Made by a program: the position numbers and the translations under genes
Part shown: in pieces, positions 51,090-61,116 of the stretch
Numbering within the stretch: the first letter of the stretch is position 1
Layout of the letters: each line of letters opens with the position of its first letter
NCBI RefSeq assembly: GCF_009604455.1
Contig: NZ_WEGL01000003.1
Coordinates: forward strand, 248,001-312,000
Direction: 5' to 3'
DNA from: Streptomyces sp. RB17
GTDB taxonomy: Bacteria > Actinomycetota > Actinomycetes > Streptomycetales > Streptomycetaceae
Length of the DNA: 64,000 nt
Notes under the pieces: model-generated
Told to the model about the DNA's origin: nothing
Databases searched by the model: none
What the model saw: only the letters and a program-made list of their open reading frames with translations

Positions 51090-52106
51090 ATGAATTTCGG
51101 AATAGTCGAATTCGGCTACGCGTTCGGTGAGACGCAGGAGGTCGCCGCGGTGGCGGCCGACTACGTACCGGACCCGGAGCGCATCATCGGGTGGGGCTAC
51201 ACCACCTTCCACCGCGCGCCGCAGGACGTGCACGCCGTCCAACTCGCCACACAGGCCGCCGAGGAGGCCCTCAAGCGGGCCGGCATGACCGCGGCCGAAC
51301 TGGGCCTGGTCGTGTACGCGACCTCCGACCACCCGGAGTACCCGCACTGGGACTCCTCCGCGGCGCTGGCCCGGGAGCTGAGCACCCCGCTGGTGCAGAC
51401 GCTGTTGCTGAACGAGGGCTGCGCCTCGGGTGTCACGGGTCTGGGAATGATTGCCGGCCAGCTGGCCATTCAGCCGGATCTGGACAACGTACTCTTCGTC
51501 GCGGTGAACCGCACCAGCGAATTTCACCGGAACCGCATGACGGTCAACAATTCCGTGCACAGCGACGCGGCCGTGGCGGTGATTCTCAAGCGGGACCACG
51601 AGGACAACCGCTGGCTGACCACCTCCCAGATCACCGACCCCGACCTGTGCGATTTCTTCCGCAGCGAATACGGCGGAAGCGTCGCCCCGCTCCCGCCGCT
51701 GAGCTGGAACAGCCTGACCGCGCCGAGCGGTCTGCTGCGCGTGCAGAACCACTTCGACCGTGACCCCAAGCGGCTGAACGCCTTCGTGCACGACCTGGAG
51801 CAGCGCGTCGTCCAGGTCGTCGAGGACGCCTGCCGGCGGGCCGGAGTGGAGCGCGCCGATCTGGCCCGCGTGATCTACATCAACGACGGCCAGTCCTCCA
51901 TGCAGGAGATCGCCGACGCGCTGCAGATCCCGGTGGAGCGCACCAACGCCGAACTCGCCGCTCTGCACGGCCACATGGGTGCCGCGGACCAGCTGGTCTC
52001 GCTCGGCGAGCACCTGGAGCGGGGCGAGCTCGCGAAGGGCGACCTGGTGGCCCTGTGCGGCATCGCCATCGGCATGCGCTGGTACTGCTCCCTCGTCCGG
52101 ATCTGA
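51090..52106 (+). CDS. Ketoacyl-ACP-synthase-III-like acyltransferase with altered catalytic triad
   Basis: A 338-residue thiolase-fold protein. Cys111 lies in LLNEGCASGVTG, the FabH nucleophile position. The HQAN segment is replaced by YINDGQSSM (about 263-271) and the NTSAAS segment by GHMGAADQ (about 294-301), so the usual His and Asn of the triad are missing. This argues against normal decarboxylating condensation and for an acyl transfer to a non-malonyl acceptor, as in other KASIII-like proteins of tailoring pathways. The ATG has AGGAG upstream. It precedes the FkbH-like gene by 17 nt. Confidence 0.82.
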   Translation: MNFGIVEFGYAFGETQEVAAVAADYVPDPERIIGWGYTTFHRAPQDVHAVQLATQAAEEALKRAGMTAAELGLVVYATSDHPEYPHWDSSAALARELSTPLVQTLLLNEGCASGVTGLGMIAGQLAIQPDLDNVLFVAVNRTSEFHRNRMTVNNSVHSDAAVAVILKRDHEDNRWLTTSQITDPDLCDFFRSEYGGSVAPLPPLSWNSLTAPSGLLRVQNHFDRDPKRLNAFVHDLEQRVVQVVEDACRRAGVERADLARVIYINDGQSSMQEIADALQIPVERTNAELAALHGHMGAADQLVSLGEHLERGELAKGDLVALCGIAIGMRWYCSLVRI

Positions 52107-52123
52107 CGGACGGCGAGGACACC

Positions 52124-54010
52124 ATGGACAACACCCACCTGACCGAAGCGGTCCGCACCGCGGTGGCCGAGGGGCGGGCGCCGGAACCCGGCACCCGGCT
52201 GGCCCTCGCCGCCGCCGAGGACCCGGCTCTGCTGCGCCGGATCGGCGCCGCTCTGAAGTCCCTGGACCCCGAGGCCCCCGGCCTGCGCCCGGTACGGCTC
52301 GCCGTCCTGGGCACGGGCACCCTAGGCGCACTGCCCGACCTGCTCCGGGCCACCCTGGTCTCGGCCGGGCTGGGCCCGCGCATCCGGACCGGGGAGTACG
52401 GCCGGTTCGAGATGGAGCTGGCCCTCGGCACCTTCCAGGAGGGGGAGCAGCAGCCCGACGCCGTGCTGTGCATGCTCTCGGAGGAGTTCTTCCTGCCGGC
52501 CGTGCCCCAGGGCATGCCCGTCAAGGAGGTCGTCGCCCACGTCGAGAGCAGGCTGGAGGAGCTGCGCGGCCTGCTCTTCGGGGCCGCCGGGCGCTCCTCG
52601 GCCGCCCTGCTGGTGAACACCGTGCCACTGTCCCGGGCGGTACGGGACTCCTTCATCGCCATCCGCGACCGGGCCGTACTGGCGCAGGCCTGGCACCGGC
52701 TCAACGGCGACCTGCTGGGGCTGGCCGCCGAGGACCCGCAACTGGTCACCCTGGACCTGGCCGGGCTGCTGGCCCTGGACGCGGTGCCCGCCCGGGACCG
52801 GCGGCTGCACTCCTACGCCGACATGCCGTACACCGACACCGCGCTGCTGCTGCTCGCCCAGGAGACCCGCCGGGTGCTCCAGGCCCGGGCCGGGCTGTCG
52901 AGGAAGGTGCTGGCGCTGGACGCGGACAACACCCTGTGGGGCGGGGTCCTCGGCGAACTGGGCGCCCACGGCGTGCAGCTGGGCGGCCTCTACCCGGGCA
53001 AGGCCTACGGGGCCCTGCAGCGGGCGGCCTTGGGACTGCGCAAGCAGGGCGTAGTGCTGGTCCTGGCCAGCAAGAACGACGCCGCCCTGGTCGAGGAGAT
53101 GCTCGCCGGCCACCCGGAGGCGGTGCTGCGGCCGGACACCTTCTCGGTGCTCGCCGCGAACTGGAACGCCAAGGCGGAGAACCTGAACCGGGCGGCTGGT
53201 TCCCTGGGGCTCGGCATCGACTCGTTCGTCTTCGTGGACGACTCCCCCTACGAGCGGGAGCACGTCAGCACCGAGCTTCCGCAGGTGGCGGTGGTCCCCG
53301 CCGACGGCGATCCCGCCCATCTGGTGGAACGGCTGCTGCGGCAGGGCTGGTTCGACGTGCCGGAGCTGACCGCCACCGACCACCAGCGGCCCGATCTGTA
53401 CCGCTCTCGAGCCCTGCGCAGCGAGTACTCGGGGACGTTCAGCTCCTCCGAGGACTACCTCAAGGCGCTCGGCATCAGCGTGACCGCTGCCCCGGTCACC
53501 CCGTTCACCACGGGCCGCGTCGCCCAGCTGGCCGCCCGCACCAACCAGTTCAACCTCACCAACGTGCGGTTCGACGACACCGCGACGGCCGCGATGCGCG
53601 ACTCCGCCGACCACCTGGTCGCCTCGTTCGCGGTGTCCGACCGGTTCGGCGACGAGGGCATCGTCGGAGCGGCCTGGGTGGAGCGCGGGGAGCGCGAGTG
53701 GCGGGTGCTCAACCTGGTGCTCAGCTGCCGCGTCCTCGGCCGTGGTGTGGAACTGGCCATCGCTGACTGGCTGTTCGAGCGTGCGGCGGAGGCCGGCGCC
53801 GACCGCGTCACCGCACGGTTCGTGCCGTCGGCGAAGAACTCGGTCGCGGCCGACACCTGGGAGCGGGCCGGCCTGGCGCTCGTCTCCGAGGACGCGGACG
53901 GCGTACGGACCTTCGCCGTCGACCTTGCCGGCCGTCCCCCGGTCGCCCCCGACTGGATCGGCCTGACCTCCCCCGCCTCATCCCTTGATGATCAGGAGAA
54001 CCTCGCATGA
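52124..54010 (+). CDS. FkbH-like HAD-IIIC protein (glyceryl-ACP type)
   Basis: A 628-residue protein. The N-terminal part resembles the SGNH-like region of long FkbH proteins, the HAD domain has LDADNTLWGG (about 264-273) with nucleophile Asp, then VLASKNDAALVEEML and FVDDSPYEREHV. A GNAT-like domain follows (LAARTNQFNLTNVRF onward). FkbH proteins take 1,3-bisphosphoglycerate, dephosphorylate it and load glyceryl onto a carrier-protein thiol. The next gene, overlapping by 4 nt, encodes the carrier protein. This fits a glycerol-derived C3 building block in the product. Confidence 0.88.
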   Translation: MDNTHLTEAVRTAVAEGRAPEPGTRLALAAAEDPALLRRIGAALKSLDPEAPGLRPVRLAVLGTGTLGALPDLLRATLVSAGLGPRIRTGEYGRFEMELALGTFQEGEQQPDAVLCMLSEEFFLPAVPQGMPVKEVVAHVESRLEELRGLLFGAAGRSSAALLVNTVPLSRAVRDSFIAIRDRAVLAQAWHRLNGDLLGLAAEDPQLVTLDLAGLLALDAVPARDRRLHSYADMPYTDTALLLLAQETRRVLQARAGLSRKVLALDADNTLWGGVLGELGAHGVQLGGLYPGKAYGALQRAALGLRKQGVVLVLASKNDAALVEEMLAGHPEAVLRPDTFSVLAANWNAKAENLNRAAGSLGLGIDSFVFVDDSPYEREHVSTELPQVAVVPADGDPAHLVERLLRQGWFDVPELTATDHQRPDLYRSRALRSEYSGTFSSSEDYLKALGISVTAAPVTPFTTGRVAQLAARTNQFNLTNVRFDDTATAAMRDSADHLVASFAVSDRFGDEGIVGAAWVERGEREWRVLNLVLSCRVLGRGVELAIADWLFERAAEAGADRVTARFVPSAKNSVAADTWERAGLALVSEDADGVRTFAVDLAGRPPVAPDWIGLTSPASSLDDQENLA

Positions 54011-54264
54011 CCACCATGGACCTCACGGACGAGACGGCCGCCCGGGTCGTGGACATCCTCAGCGGCGTACTCGGCACCACACCTGCCGCGTTGGCCGAGG
54101 AGCCGCTGCTGGGCACCTACAAGTGGGACAGTCTGAGCACCCTGGAGGCGCTGGTCGCCCTCGAGGGCGAGTTCGGCATCGAGATCGACCTGCGCGCCCT
54201 GCACTCCCAGCGCACCGCCGTCGACCTCGTCGAACTGGTACGGGCGGCCCACGATGGCCGCTGA
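54007..54264 (+). CDS. Acyl carrier protein
   Basis: An 85-residue four-helix carrier protein. Ser42 in YKWDSLSTLEAL is the phosphopantetheine site, and helix II/III features follow (ALEGEFGIEIDLR). It overlaps the FkbH stop by 4 nt and the next gene start by 11 nt. It should carry the glyceryl (or derived) unit to the KASIII-like protein. A phosphopantetheinyl transferase gene is not in the window. Confidence 0.9.
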   Translation: MTTMDLTDETAARVVDILSGVLGTTPAALAEEPLLGTYKWDSLSTLEALVALEGEFGIEIDLRALHSQRTAVDLVELVRAAHDGR

Positions 54265-54727
54265 CGACTTCGCGTTCCTGCACGGCACCTGGACGATCGC
54301 CAACCGACGCCTGAAGACCCGGCTGGCGGGCGCCGACGACTGGGAGGAGTTCTCCTCAAAGGCCGTGATCCGCCCGCTGTTCGGCGGCGCTGCCAACATC
54401 GAGGAGATCCACTATCCCGCCGAGGGTGCCTACGGACTGACCCTGCGGCTGTACGACGCCGAGAAGGACATCTGGTCACTGCACTGGGCCACCAGCGAGG
54501 GCCGGCTCTTTCCTCCCGTGCAGGGTCGGTTCACCGAGGGGATCGGCCTCTTCGAGGGCGACGACGAGCACCGGGGCACACCGGTGAGGGTCCGCTTCAC
54601 GTGGACTCCGGGCGGCCCGGACTCGGCGCGCTGGGAGCAGGCGTTCTCCGCCGACGGCGGTCTCACCTGGGAGCTCAACTGGGTCATGGAGTTCTCCCGG
54701 TCCGCACCGGCCGAAGGGACCGGGTAG
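54254..54727 (+). CDS. DUF1579-like small beta-barrel protein
   Basis: A 157-residue protein: FLHGTWTIANRRLKTRL, LRLYDAEKDIWSLHWA, GRFTEGIGLFEGDD and ARWEQAFSADGGLTWELNW match a lipocalin-like DUF1579 pattern. These proteins bind or modify small hydrophobic ligands, but catalysis is unproven. It lies between the carrier-protein and flavoenzyme genes and is co-translated with both neighbours, so it may help process the cluster's intermediate. Confidence 0.75.
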   Translation: MAADDFAFLHGTWTIANRRLKTRLAGADDWEEFSSKAVIRPLFGGAANIEEIHYPAEGAYGLTLRLYDAEKDIWSLHWATSEGRLFPPVQGRFTEGIGLFEGDDEHRGTPVRVRFTWTPGGPDSARWEQAFSADGGLTWELNWVMEFSRSAPAEGTG

Positions 54728-55837
54728 ATGCGCGTCGCGGTGGTCGGCGGCGGCCTGCTCGGCACTCTGCTGACCTGGCGGCTGGCCACCGGGCCGGGCC
54801 GGGGGCAGTGCCGGGTCGAGCTGTGGGCCGGTGGCCACCGGGAACGCGATGAGGACGCCACCACCCGGTCCGGGGGCATGGTCCGGGCGTACGCCGGCAC
54901 GGCTGCGGACAGCCTGCTGGCCGCCCGCAGTCTCGCCGAGCTCCGGTCCAGCCCGACCCTGCGCACCTGGGCCGGGTACCGGGAGACGGGCTCGGTCGTG
55001 GTGCAGGCGGCCGGCACCGGGACGGCCGGATCGGGCACGGCCGCAGCGCTCGCCGTGGTCGAGGACCTGCTGCCGGGTCATGCCGCGTGCGTGGAGGCGC
55101 CGGAGCTCGCCCGGAGGTTCTCCTTCCGGGATCTGCCCGAGGGTGCCTGGGGCATCGTCGAGGACCATGCCGGCTATCTCTTCCCCGACCGGCTCCGGGA
55201 CGCCGTACTGAGCCACCTGCCCGCCGACCGGGTCCGGGTGCTGCATCGCGGGGCGGGATCGGTGGATCCCGCTCCCGCGGTCCGGCCCGCGGACGGCGGA
55301 CCGGCCATGGGCTACGACGCAGTGGTCCTGGCGACGGGGCCGTGGACGCCGGCCCTGCTGGAGCGCAGCGGGCTGGACGCGGCCGGCTACCGGACCAAGC
55401 AGATCCAGTACACCTGGTGCAGCGGCTGGCCGGCCGGGCTCGGCGCGTTCACGGACGAGACCTCCGGCCTGTACGGACGTCCGGCGGACGGCGGCGGCAT
55501 GATCGGCGTCCCGACCGACCTGTGGGACGTGGCCCCGTCGGCCGCCGAAGTGCGCGACGGCGTCACCGACGAACTGCGCATGGCGGTGGAGCGGCGGCTG
55601 CCCGGCGCCGTGGTCCTCGGCTTGCGGACCGTGCCGGCGCTGGACTGCTACTACGAACATCCCGGCGCGGTCCTGCGGCAGGTGGCGCGGGGCTCGGCCC
55701 TGTACACCTTCGCCGGCGGCAGCGGTGGAGCGGTCAAGACCGCTCTCGCCGCGAGCCGCGATGCGGCGGCCGCCCTGCTCGAAGGGGACCCCGAAGGCCG
55801 GTCGGCCGGGCCGGCGGTTCAGCTGACCGCGGCCTGA
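54728..55837 (+). CDS. FAD-dependent oxidoreductase (D-amino acid oxidase/DAO family)
   Basis: A 369-residue flavoprotein: FAD dinucleotide site MRVAVVGGGLLGTLLTWRLA at the N-terminus, DAVVLATGPWTPALLERSG in the middle and the C-terminal FAGGSGGAVKTALAASRDAA. In hydrazine pathways (s56-p1, formycin/pyrazomycin, triacsin) a DAO-type enzyme oxidises the hydrazine-linked lysine and releases hydrazinoacetic acid. This gene is the natural candidate for that step here, although it lies in the other operon. It follows the DUF1579-like stop with no gap. Confidence 0.85.
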   Translation: MRVAVVGGGLLGTLLTWRLATGPGRGQCRVELWAGGHRERDEDATTRSGGMVRAYAGTAADSLLAARSLAELRSSPTLRTWAGYRETGSVVVQAAGTGTAGSGTAAALAVVEDLLPGHAACVEAPELARRFSFRDLPEGAWGIVEDHAGYLFPDRLRDAVLSHLPADRVRVLHRGAGSVDPAPAVRPADGGPAMGYDAVVLATGPWTPALLERSGLDAAGYRTKQIQYTWCSGWPAGLGAFTDETSGLYGRPADGGGMIGVPTDLWDVAPSAAEVRDGVTDELRMAVERRLPGAVVLGLRTVPALDCYYEHPGAVLRQVARGSALYTFAGGSGGAVKTALAASRDAAAALLEGDPEGRSAGPAVQLTAA

Positions 55838-56529
55838 TCCTGCCGGACCCCCTGCTGCTCCCGCGCGAGGAGCACCCCGAGCTGGACCAGGTTGGAGGCG
55901 CCCAGCTCGACCTTGATGGCGGCCACATGGTTGTCGTAGGCGCGCTTGCGCAGTCCGACGCGGCGGGCGATGTACGCACCGCTGTGGCCGGCCATCAGCA
56001 GTTCTTTGATGCGCGTCCGGATCTCGGGCACGACCTCGGTGGAGGCGGCCCGGGGTCCGGTCAGGTTGAAGGACTTGCCGTGCGACCAGGCCCGTTCGTA
56101 GAGGTCGACGAGGAAGCCGACGACCCCCGGGTCGGCGATGGCGGTGGCGGTGACGTGATCGTTCGCGGTGGAGATGACGGCGACCCGCCGGTCTACGAGC
56201 ACCATTCTGTCGAAGTGCGAATCCGCGACGGTGCGGAACTCACCGCCGAGTTCGGTGGCCCGCCGCACGTATTCCTTCATCGGTTCGTTGAACCGGGCGG
56301 CGTGCTGGTAAATGGTGCGTACCCGGACGCCCTTGGCCAGGCACGACTCCGTCTTCGTCAGGGCCTGTTCCAGCGCATCGGGCGTCCGTGTCCAGCCCGG
56401 TTGGGCCGACGCGATCTCGACGGTGGCAGAACTCGCCAGTTCCTCGATGTAGGCGTTGATGGACGAAGCGGGAGAAAGGGTGGTCATCACGGGGGGTCGC
56501 CCCGCTGCCCACTCGCTCTCTCCGGACAT
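55819..56529 (-). CDS. LuxR-type HTH regulator with TrmB/PLD-like N-terminal domain
   Basis: About 236 residues. The N-terminal part (YIEELASSATVEIASAQPGW, VRVRTIYQHAARFNEPM, FDRMVLVDRRVAVISTAND) resembles the phospholipase-D-like sensor of TrmB/LuxR-type regulators. The C-terminal HTH is LLMAGHSGAYIARRVGLRKR, then AYDNHVAAIKVELGASN. It probably activates the cluster. The start is uncertain: ATGs at 56562, 56529 and 56487 are possible and none has a strong ribosome site. It overlaps the flavoenzyme gene tail to tail by 19 nt and marks the cluster edge. Confidence 0.75.
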   Translation of the reverse strand: MSGESEWAAGRPPVMTTLSPASSINAYIEELASSATVEIASAQPGWTRTPDALEQALTKTESCLAKGVRVRTIYQHAARFNEPMKEYVRRATELGGEFRTVADSHFDRMVLVDRRVAVISTANDHVTATAIADPGVVGFLVDLYERAWSHGKSFNLTGPRAASTEVVPEIRTRIKELLMAGHSGAYIARRVGLRKRAYDNHVAAIKVELGASNLVQLGVLLAREQQGVRQDQAAVS

Positions 56530-57298
56530 ACCAATGCTGTTGTGCGACACCCTTACCCCCATATTGACGCAGCAGCGCCAAGAGCATACGGCCCCGTCTT
56601 GGCAAGCCAAATGATTAGCTCACCAATCGGCACCGTTTCTCTCGTGATTCACGTCACATAAGCAGATGGGAACCGACGGAGGGTGTCCTGTCGATTCGCC
56701 CAGCGATGCTCGACGCATAGTCCCTGGTCAGCGGCGCCCGACTCGGGATGGCGCCACTCCGCGCGCTACCCGGGACCCCGTGGCTCGCCGCCACATCATG
56801 ACGCATAGTCAACTTGACGAAGTTACTGGGCATGTGGTATATGGCCGAGCGCGGTGTTTCCATGGACCCCGTGAACGGCACTCGCGCCACCAGGTGACCG
56901 CGCGAGGGGCGCCGACGCCCACCGTCATGAGGCTGCGGACGGCCGTCGACAGCCGGCCGCCGCTGCGGTGCGGGCCGCGGCGGCAGAAGCCCGGCCCGTC
57001 CTTCTTCCGCTACCGCCCTGCTGTCTACGGTGCCGCGGCATGGGCAGCCAGGGGAATATCCGCGTGCTGTGCGGCCCTCGGCACCGCCTGCAGGCCCGGT
57101 CGCGCGGGCGCCGTCGCCGGTCGGAGCGACAAGGTGCCGGTGGTGCGATCACCCACGACGACAGGACCGTCCCACGCCCAGCGGCGTCGGACGGTCGGAC
57201 TGGGGTGACGTGGAGGTGGGTGCCGTCGACGGGTCGAAGGACGGTCGGCAACGCCGGCGTCACGCACCTGGGGCCGTAGCGACGTGGCGGAATCGCGC
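56530..57298. other. 769-nt region at the right edge of the cluster without a convincing gene
   Basis: It lies between the cluster regulator and ychF. A plus-strand sigma70-like promoter (TTGACG 56813-56818, 18-bp spacer, TATATG 56837-56842) is seen in a comparatively AT-rich stretch, but no family-like frame follows it. The rest holds irregular GC-rich sequence, possibly decayed DNA at an insertion boundary. Confidence 0.5.
56813..56842 (+). promoter_or_regulatory. Sigma70-like promoter with no gene downstream
   Basis: TTGACG and TATATG with an 18-bp spacer are close to consensus, unusual in this GC-rich DNA. The nearest downstream frames are short. It may drive a small RNA or an unrecognised peptide, or be chance. 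Confidence 0.35.
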
Positions 57299-58387
<1,089 letters not shown>

Positions 58388-58571
58388 GTTGCGACTTCCC
58401 GTAGGTGAGTGGGCCAGAGGCTGCCAGGGGCCAGAGACTGACACCGGCCGATCCACCAGTTTACGGCGTCCGCGCGGGGCGGCTCCCGGGAGCTTCGAAC
58501 GCCTGGCCAAGCTCTTCCCACCGGCGTGTCTGATGGGCTATTCGGCACATAAACAGACCTAAGTTGGTCCA

Positions 58572-59144
58572 GTGGAGCAACACGGATCGCGACCCCCGAA
58601 CGACGGACCGCGACGCGGCACGCCGCAGCAGAACGCGCGCCTGCCCCCGCAGGCCCGGCGCGGGGCCGGCGGCGAGCGCAGACCGGGCCAGGGGCAGGGG
58701 ACGCGCCGGCCGGGGCAACAGGACCGCGGCGCGCCACGGGCAGGAGCCGCCGCCAGGCAGATACCTCCGGGGCCACGGCTCACCGGCCTCGGCAGCGGAC
58801 TGTTCTGCGTCCTCGCGATGTTCCTGCTCGGCTGCCTGGACACGCTGCTGTTCGGCGAGTCCATGAGGGTGTACGGGGTGCTGTTCCTGCCGGTGTGCGT
58901 CCTGACCGCGCTGTGGGTGCGGGCCGGGGACGTACTGACCGCGCCGGTGGTCGTACCGATCGCGTTCGCGGCGGGCATGCTCCCCGTCGCCGGCGGTGGC
59001 GGGGGGCTGCCGGGCCGGCTGATGGGGCTGTTCACCGGGCTCGCCACGCAGGCGGGCTGGCTGTACGGGGGGACGCTCGTCGCCGGGGTGATCGTGCTGG
59101 TACGCCGGGTGCAGTGGGTACGACGGCGCCGGCGGCGTTGGTGA
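58572..59144 (+). CDS. DUF6542 membrane protein
   Basis: A 190-residue protein starting with GTG. A Gln/Arg/Pro/Gly-rich N-terminal 65 residues is followed by four membrane spans (about 70-90, 98-117, 120-142 and 150-177) and a basic end VRRRRRRW. The family is widespread in Streptomyces next to ychF and of unknown function. Confidence 0.75.
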   Translation: MEQHGSRPPNDGPRRGTPQQNARLPPQARRGAGGERRPGQGQGTRRPGQQDRGAPRAGAAARQIPPGPRLTGLGSGLFCVLAMFLLGCLDTLLFGESMRVYGVLFLPVCVLTALWVRAGDVLTAPVVVPIAFAAGMLPVAGGGGGLPGRLMGLFTGLATQAGWLYGGTLVAGVIVLVRRVQWVRRRRRRW

Positions 59145-59173
59145 CCGGCTGACCCGGACGGTGGCCGACCGCT

Positions 59174-59220
59174 CCCCAGGGGGGCGGGGAACTGCGCGAC
59201 CGGCCACGACGGCGCCGCGG
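59174..59220. repeat. Dispersed Streptomyces-type repeat, copy 2
   Basis: An intergenic element containing GGGGAACTGCGCGACCGGCC and ACGACGGCGCCGC between the DUF6542 and ppgK genes. It shares its core with copies at 15694-15736 and 62510-62553. Such elements are frequent between Streptomyces genes. Confidence 0.75.
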
Positions 59221-59255
59221 ACGGCAGAGGTCCCCAGCTACACGGCCACCCGCAC

Positions 59256-60005
59256 CTACGCGCTCTCCTGGGCCGCTCTCATCGCCGCCCCCACGATCCC
59301 CGCGTTGTTCTGCAGCTGCGCGGGGACGATCTCGGCCTTGATGCCGTCGATGAAGTGCAGGAACTTGTCGGCCTTGCGGCTGACCCCGCCGCCGATGATG
59401 AACAGCTGCGGCGAGAACAGCATCTCCACATGCTCGAGGTACTTCTGGACGCGGTGGGCCCACTGCTCCCAGGTCAGCTCGTGGTCCTCCTTGGCCTTGC
59501 TGGAGGCTCGTCTCTCGGCGTCGTGGCCGCTGAGCTCCAGGTGGCCCAGCTCCGTGTTCGGGACGAGGATGCCGTCCACGAAGACGGCGCTGCCGATGCC
59601 GGTGCCGAAGGTGAGCAGGATGACCGTGCCCCTGCGGTCCCGGCCGGCGCCGAACTGCATCTCGGCGACGCCCGCGGCGTCCGCGTCGTTGACGACCGTC
59701 ACCGGCAGGCCTCCCAGCTTGCCGCTGAACAACGCGCGCGCGTCGGTGTCGATCCAGCCCCGGTCGACGTTCGCCGCCGTACGGACCGTGGCGCCGTCGG
59801 TGATCACTCCGGGGAAGGTCAGGCCGACGGGGCCGGTCCAGCCGAAGTGGTCGATGACCTGCTTGACCCCGTCGGCCACGCCGTCCGGCGTCGCCGGGTG
59901 CGGGGTGAGCACCTTGCATCGCTCCTGGGCGAGGTCGCCCCTGTCCAGGTCCACAGGGGCGCCCTTGATCCCGGATCCGCCGATGTCCACACCGAAGATC
60001 TGCAT
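59256..60005 (-). CDS. ppgK: Polyphosphate glucokinase
   Basis: A 249-residue ROK-family kinase. Phosphate motif FGVDIGGSGIKGAPVDLDRG, sugar-binding PVTVVNDADAAGVAEMQFGA (catalytic Asp in NDAD), LLTFGTGIGSAVFVDG and the ROK segment NTELGHLELSGHDAE. It phosphorylates glucose with polyphosphate or ATP in the cytoplasm. The start ATG and length agree with actinobacterial PpgK. Confidence 0.93.
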   Translation of the reverse strand: MQIFGVDIGGSGIKGAPVDLDRGDLAQERCKVLTPHPATPDGVADGVKQVIDHFGWTGPVGLTFPGVITDGATVRTAANVDRGWIDTDARALFSGKLGGLPVTVVNDADAAGVAEMQFGAGRDRRGTVILLTFGTGIGSAVFVDGILVPNTELGHLELSGHDAERRASSKAKEDHELTWEQWAHRVQKYLEHVEMLFSPQLFIIGGGVSRKADKFLHFIDGIKAEIVPAQLQNNAGIVGAAMRAAQESA

Positions 60006-60034
60006 GGCACCACGTTACGACGGACGACTGACGG

Positions 60035-61042
60035 TCACTCCTCGGAGGCGCCGGTGCCGCCGCGCTCGGCGACCAGGGAGACGGCCTCGTCGCGCAGGTC
60101 GCGGCGGAGCTCCTTGGGCAGCGAGAAGGTGATGGACTCCTCGGCGGCCTTGACGATCTCCACGTCGCCGTAACCGCGCTCGGCGAGCCATTCCAGCACC
60201 TGCTCGACCAGCACCTCGGGGACCGAGGCGCCCGAGGTGACGCCGACGGTCGTCACGCCCTCCAGCCAGGCCTCGTCGATCTCGTCGGCGAAGTCCACCA
60301 GGTAGGCCGCGCGGGCGCCGGCGAGCTTGGCGACCTCGACCAGGCGCTTGGAGTTGGAGGAGTTGCGCGAGCCGACGACGATGACCAGTTCGGCCTCGGC
60401 GCCCATCTGCTTGACGGCGAGCTGGCGGTTCTGCGTGGCGTAGCAGATGTCGTCGCTGGGCGGGGAGACCAGGCCCGGGAACTTCGCCTTCAGGGCGTCG
60501 ACGGTCTCCATGGTCTCGTCGACGGAGAGGGTGGTCTGGGACAGCCAGACGACCTTCGACGGGTCGCGGACCTCGACCTTGTCGACGTCGTCGGGGCCGT
60601 CGACCAGCTGGATGTGGTCGGGGGCCTCGCCGGAGGTTCCGATGACCTCCTCGTGGCCCTCGTGGCCGATCAGGAGGATGTCGTAGTCGTCCTTGGCGTA
60701 GCGGACGGCTTCCTTGTGGACCTTGGTGACCAGCGGGCAGGTGGCGTCGATGGTGGCGAGGCGGCCCCGCTCGGCCTCCTCGTGCACGACCGGGGCGACG
60801 CCGTGCGCCGAGAACATGACGATGTTGCCGGGTGGCACCTCCTCCGTGCGCTCGACGAAGACGGCGCCCTTTTTCTCGAGGGTCTGCACGACGTACTTGT
60901 TGTGGACGATCTCGTGCCGGACGTAGATCGGGGCCCCGTACTGTTCGAGGGCCTTCTCGACGGCGATCACGGCACGGTCCACACCGGCGCAGTAGCCCCG
61001 GGGGGCGGCGAGCAGGACACGGCGGCCAGACGAAGCGGTCAT
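60035..61042 (-). CDS. ispH: 4-hydroxy-3-methylbut-2-enyl diphosphate reductase
   Basis: A 335-residue enzyme, last step of the non-mevalonate isoprenoid pathway. The [4Fe-4S] cysteines are in [27 protein letters not shown] and [12 protein letters not shown]. Other marks are [25 protein letters not shown] and TSGASVPE. An ATG three codons upstream (61051) is possible. It lies 29 nt from ppgK on the same strand. Confidence 0.95.
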   Translation of the reverse strand: MTASSGRRVLLAAPRGYCAGVDRAVIAVEKALEQYGAPIYVRHEIVHNKYVVQTLEKKGAVFVERTEEVPPGNIVMFSAHGVAPVVHEEAERGRLATIDATCPLVTKVHKEAVRYAKDDYDILLIGHEGHEEVIGTSGEAPDHIQLVDGPDDVDKVEVRDPSKVVWLSQTTLSVDETMETVDALKAKFPGLVSPPSDDICYATQNRQLAVKQMGAEAELVIVVGSRNSSNSKRLVEVAKLAGARAAYLVDFADEIDEAWLEGVTTVGVTSGASVPEVLVEQVLEWLAERGYGDVEIVKAAEESITFSLPKELRRDLRDEAVSLVAERGGTGASEE

Positions 61043-61116
61043 GCGTCCCATCGTAAGGCCGCGTTCGGCGGCGCCGAGATCGCGTGCCCGGTGCCGCACG
61101 GGGAACACGGACTGCC

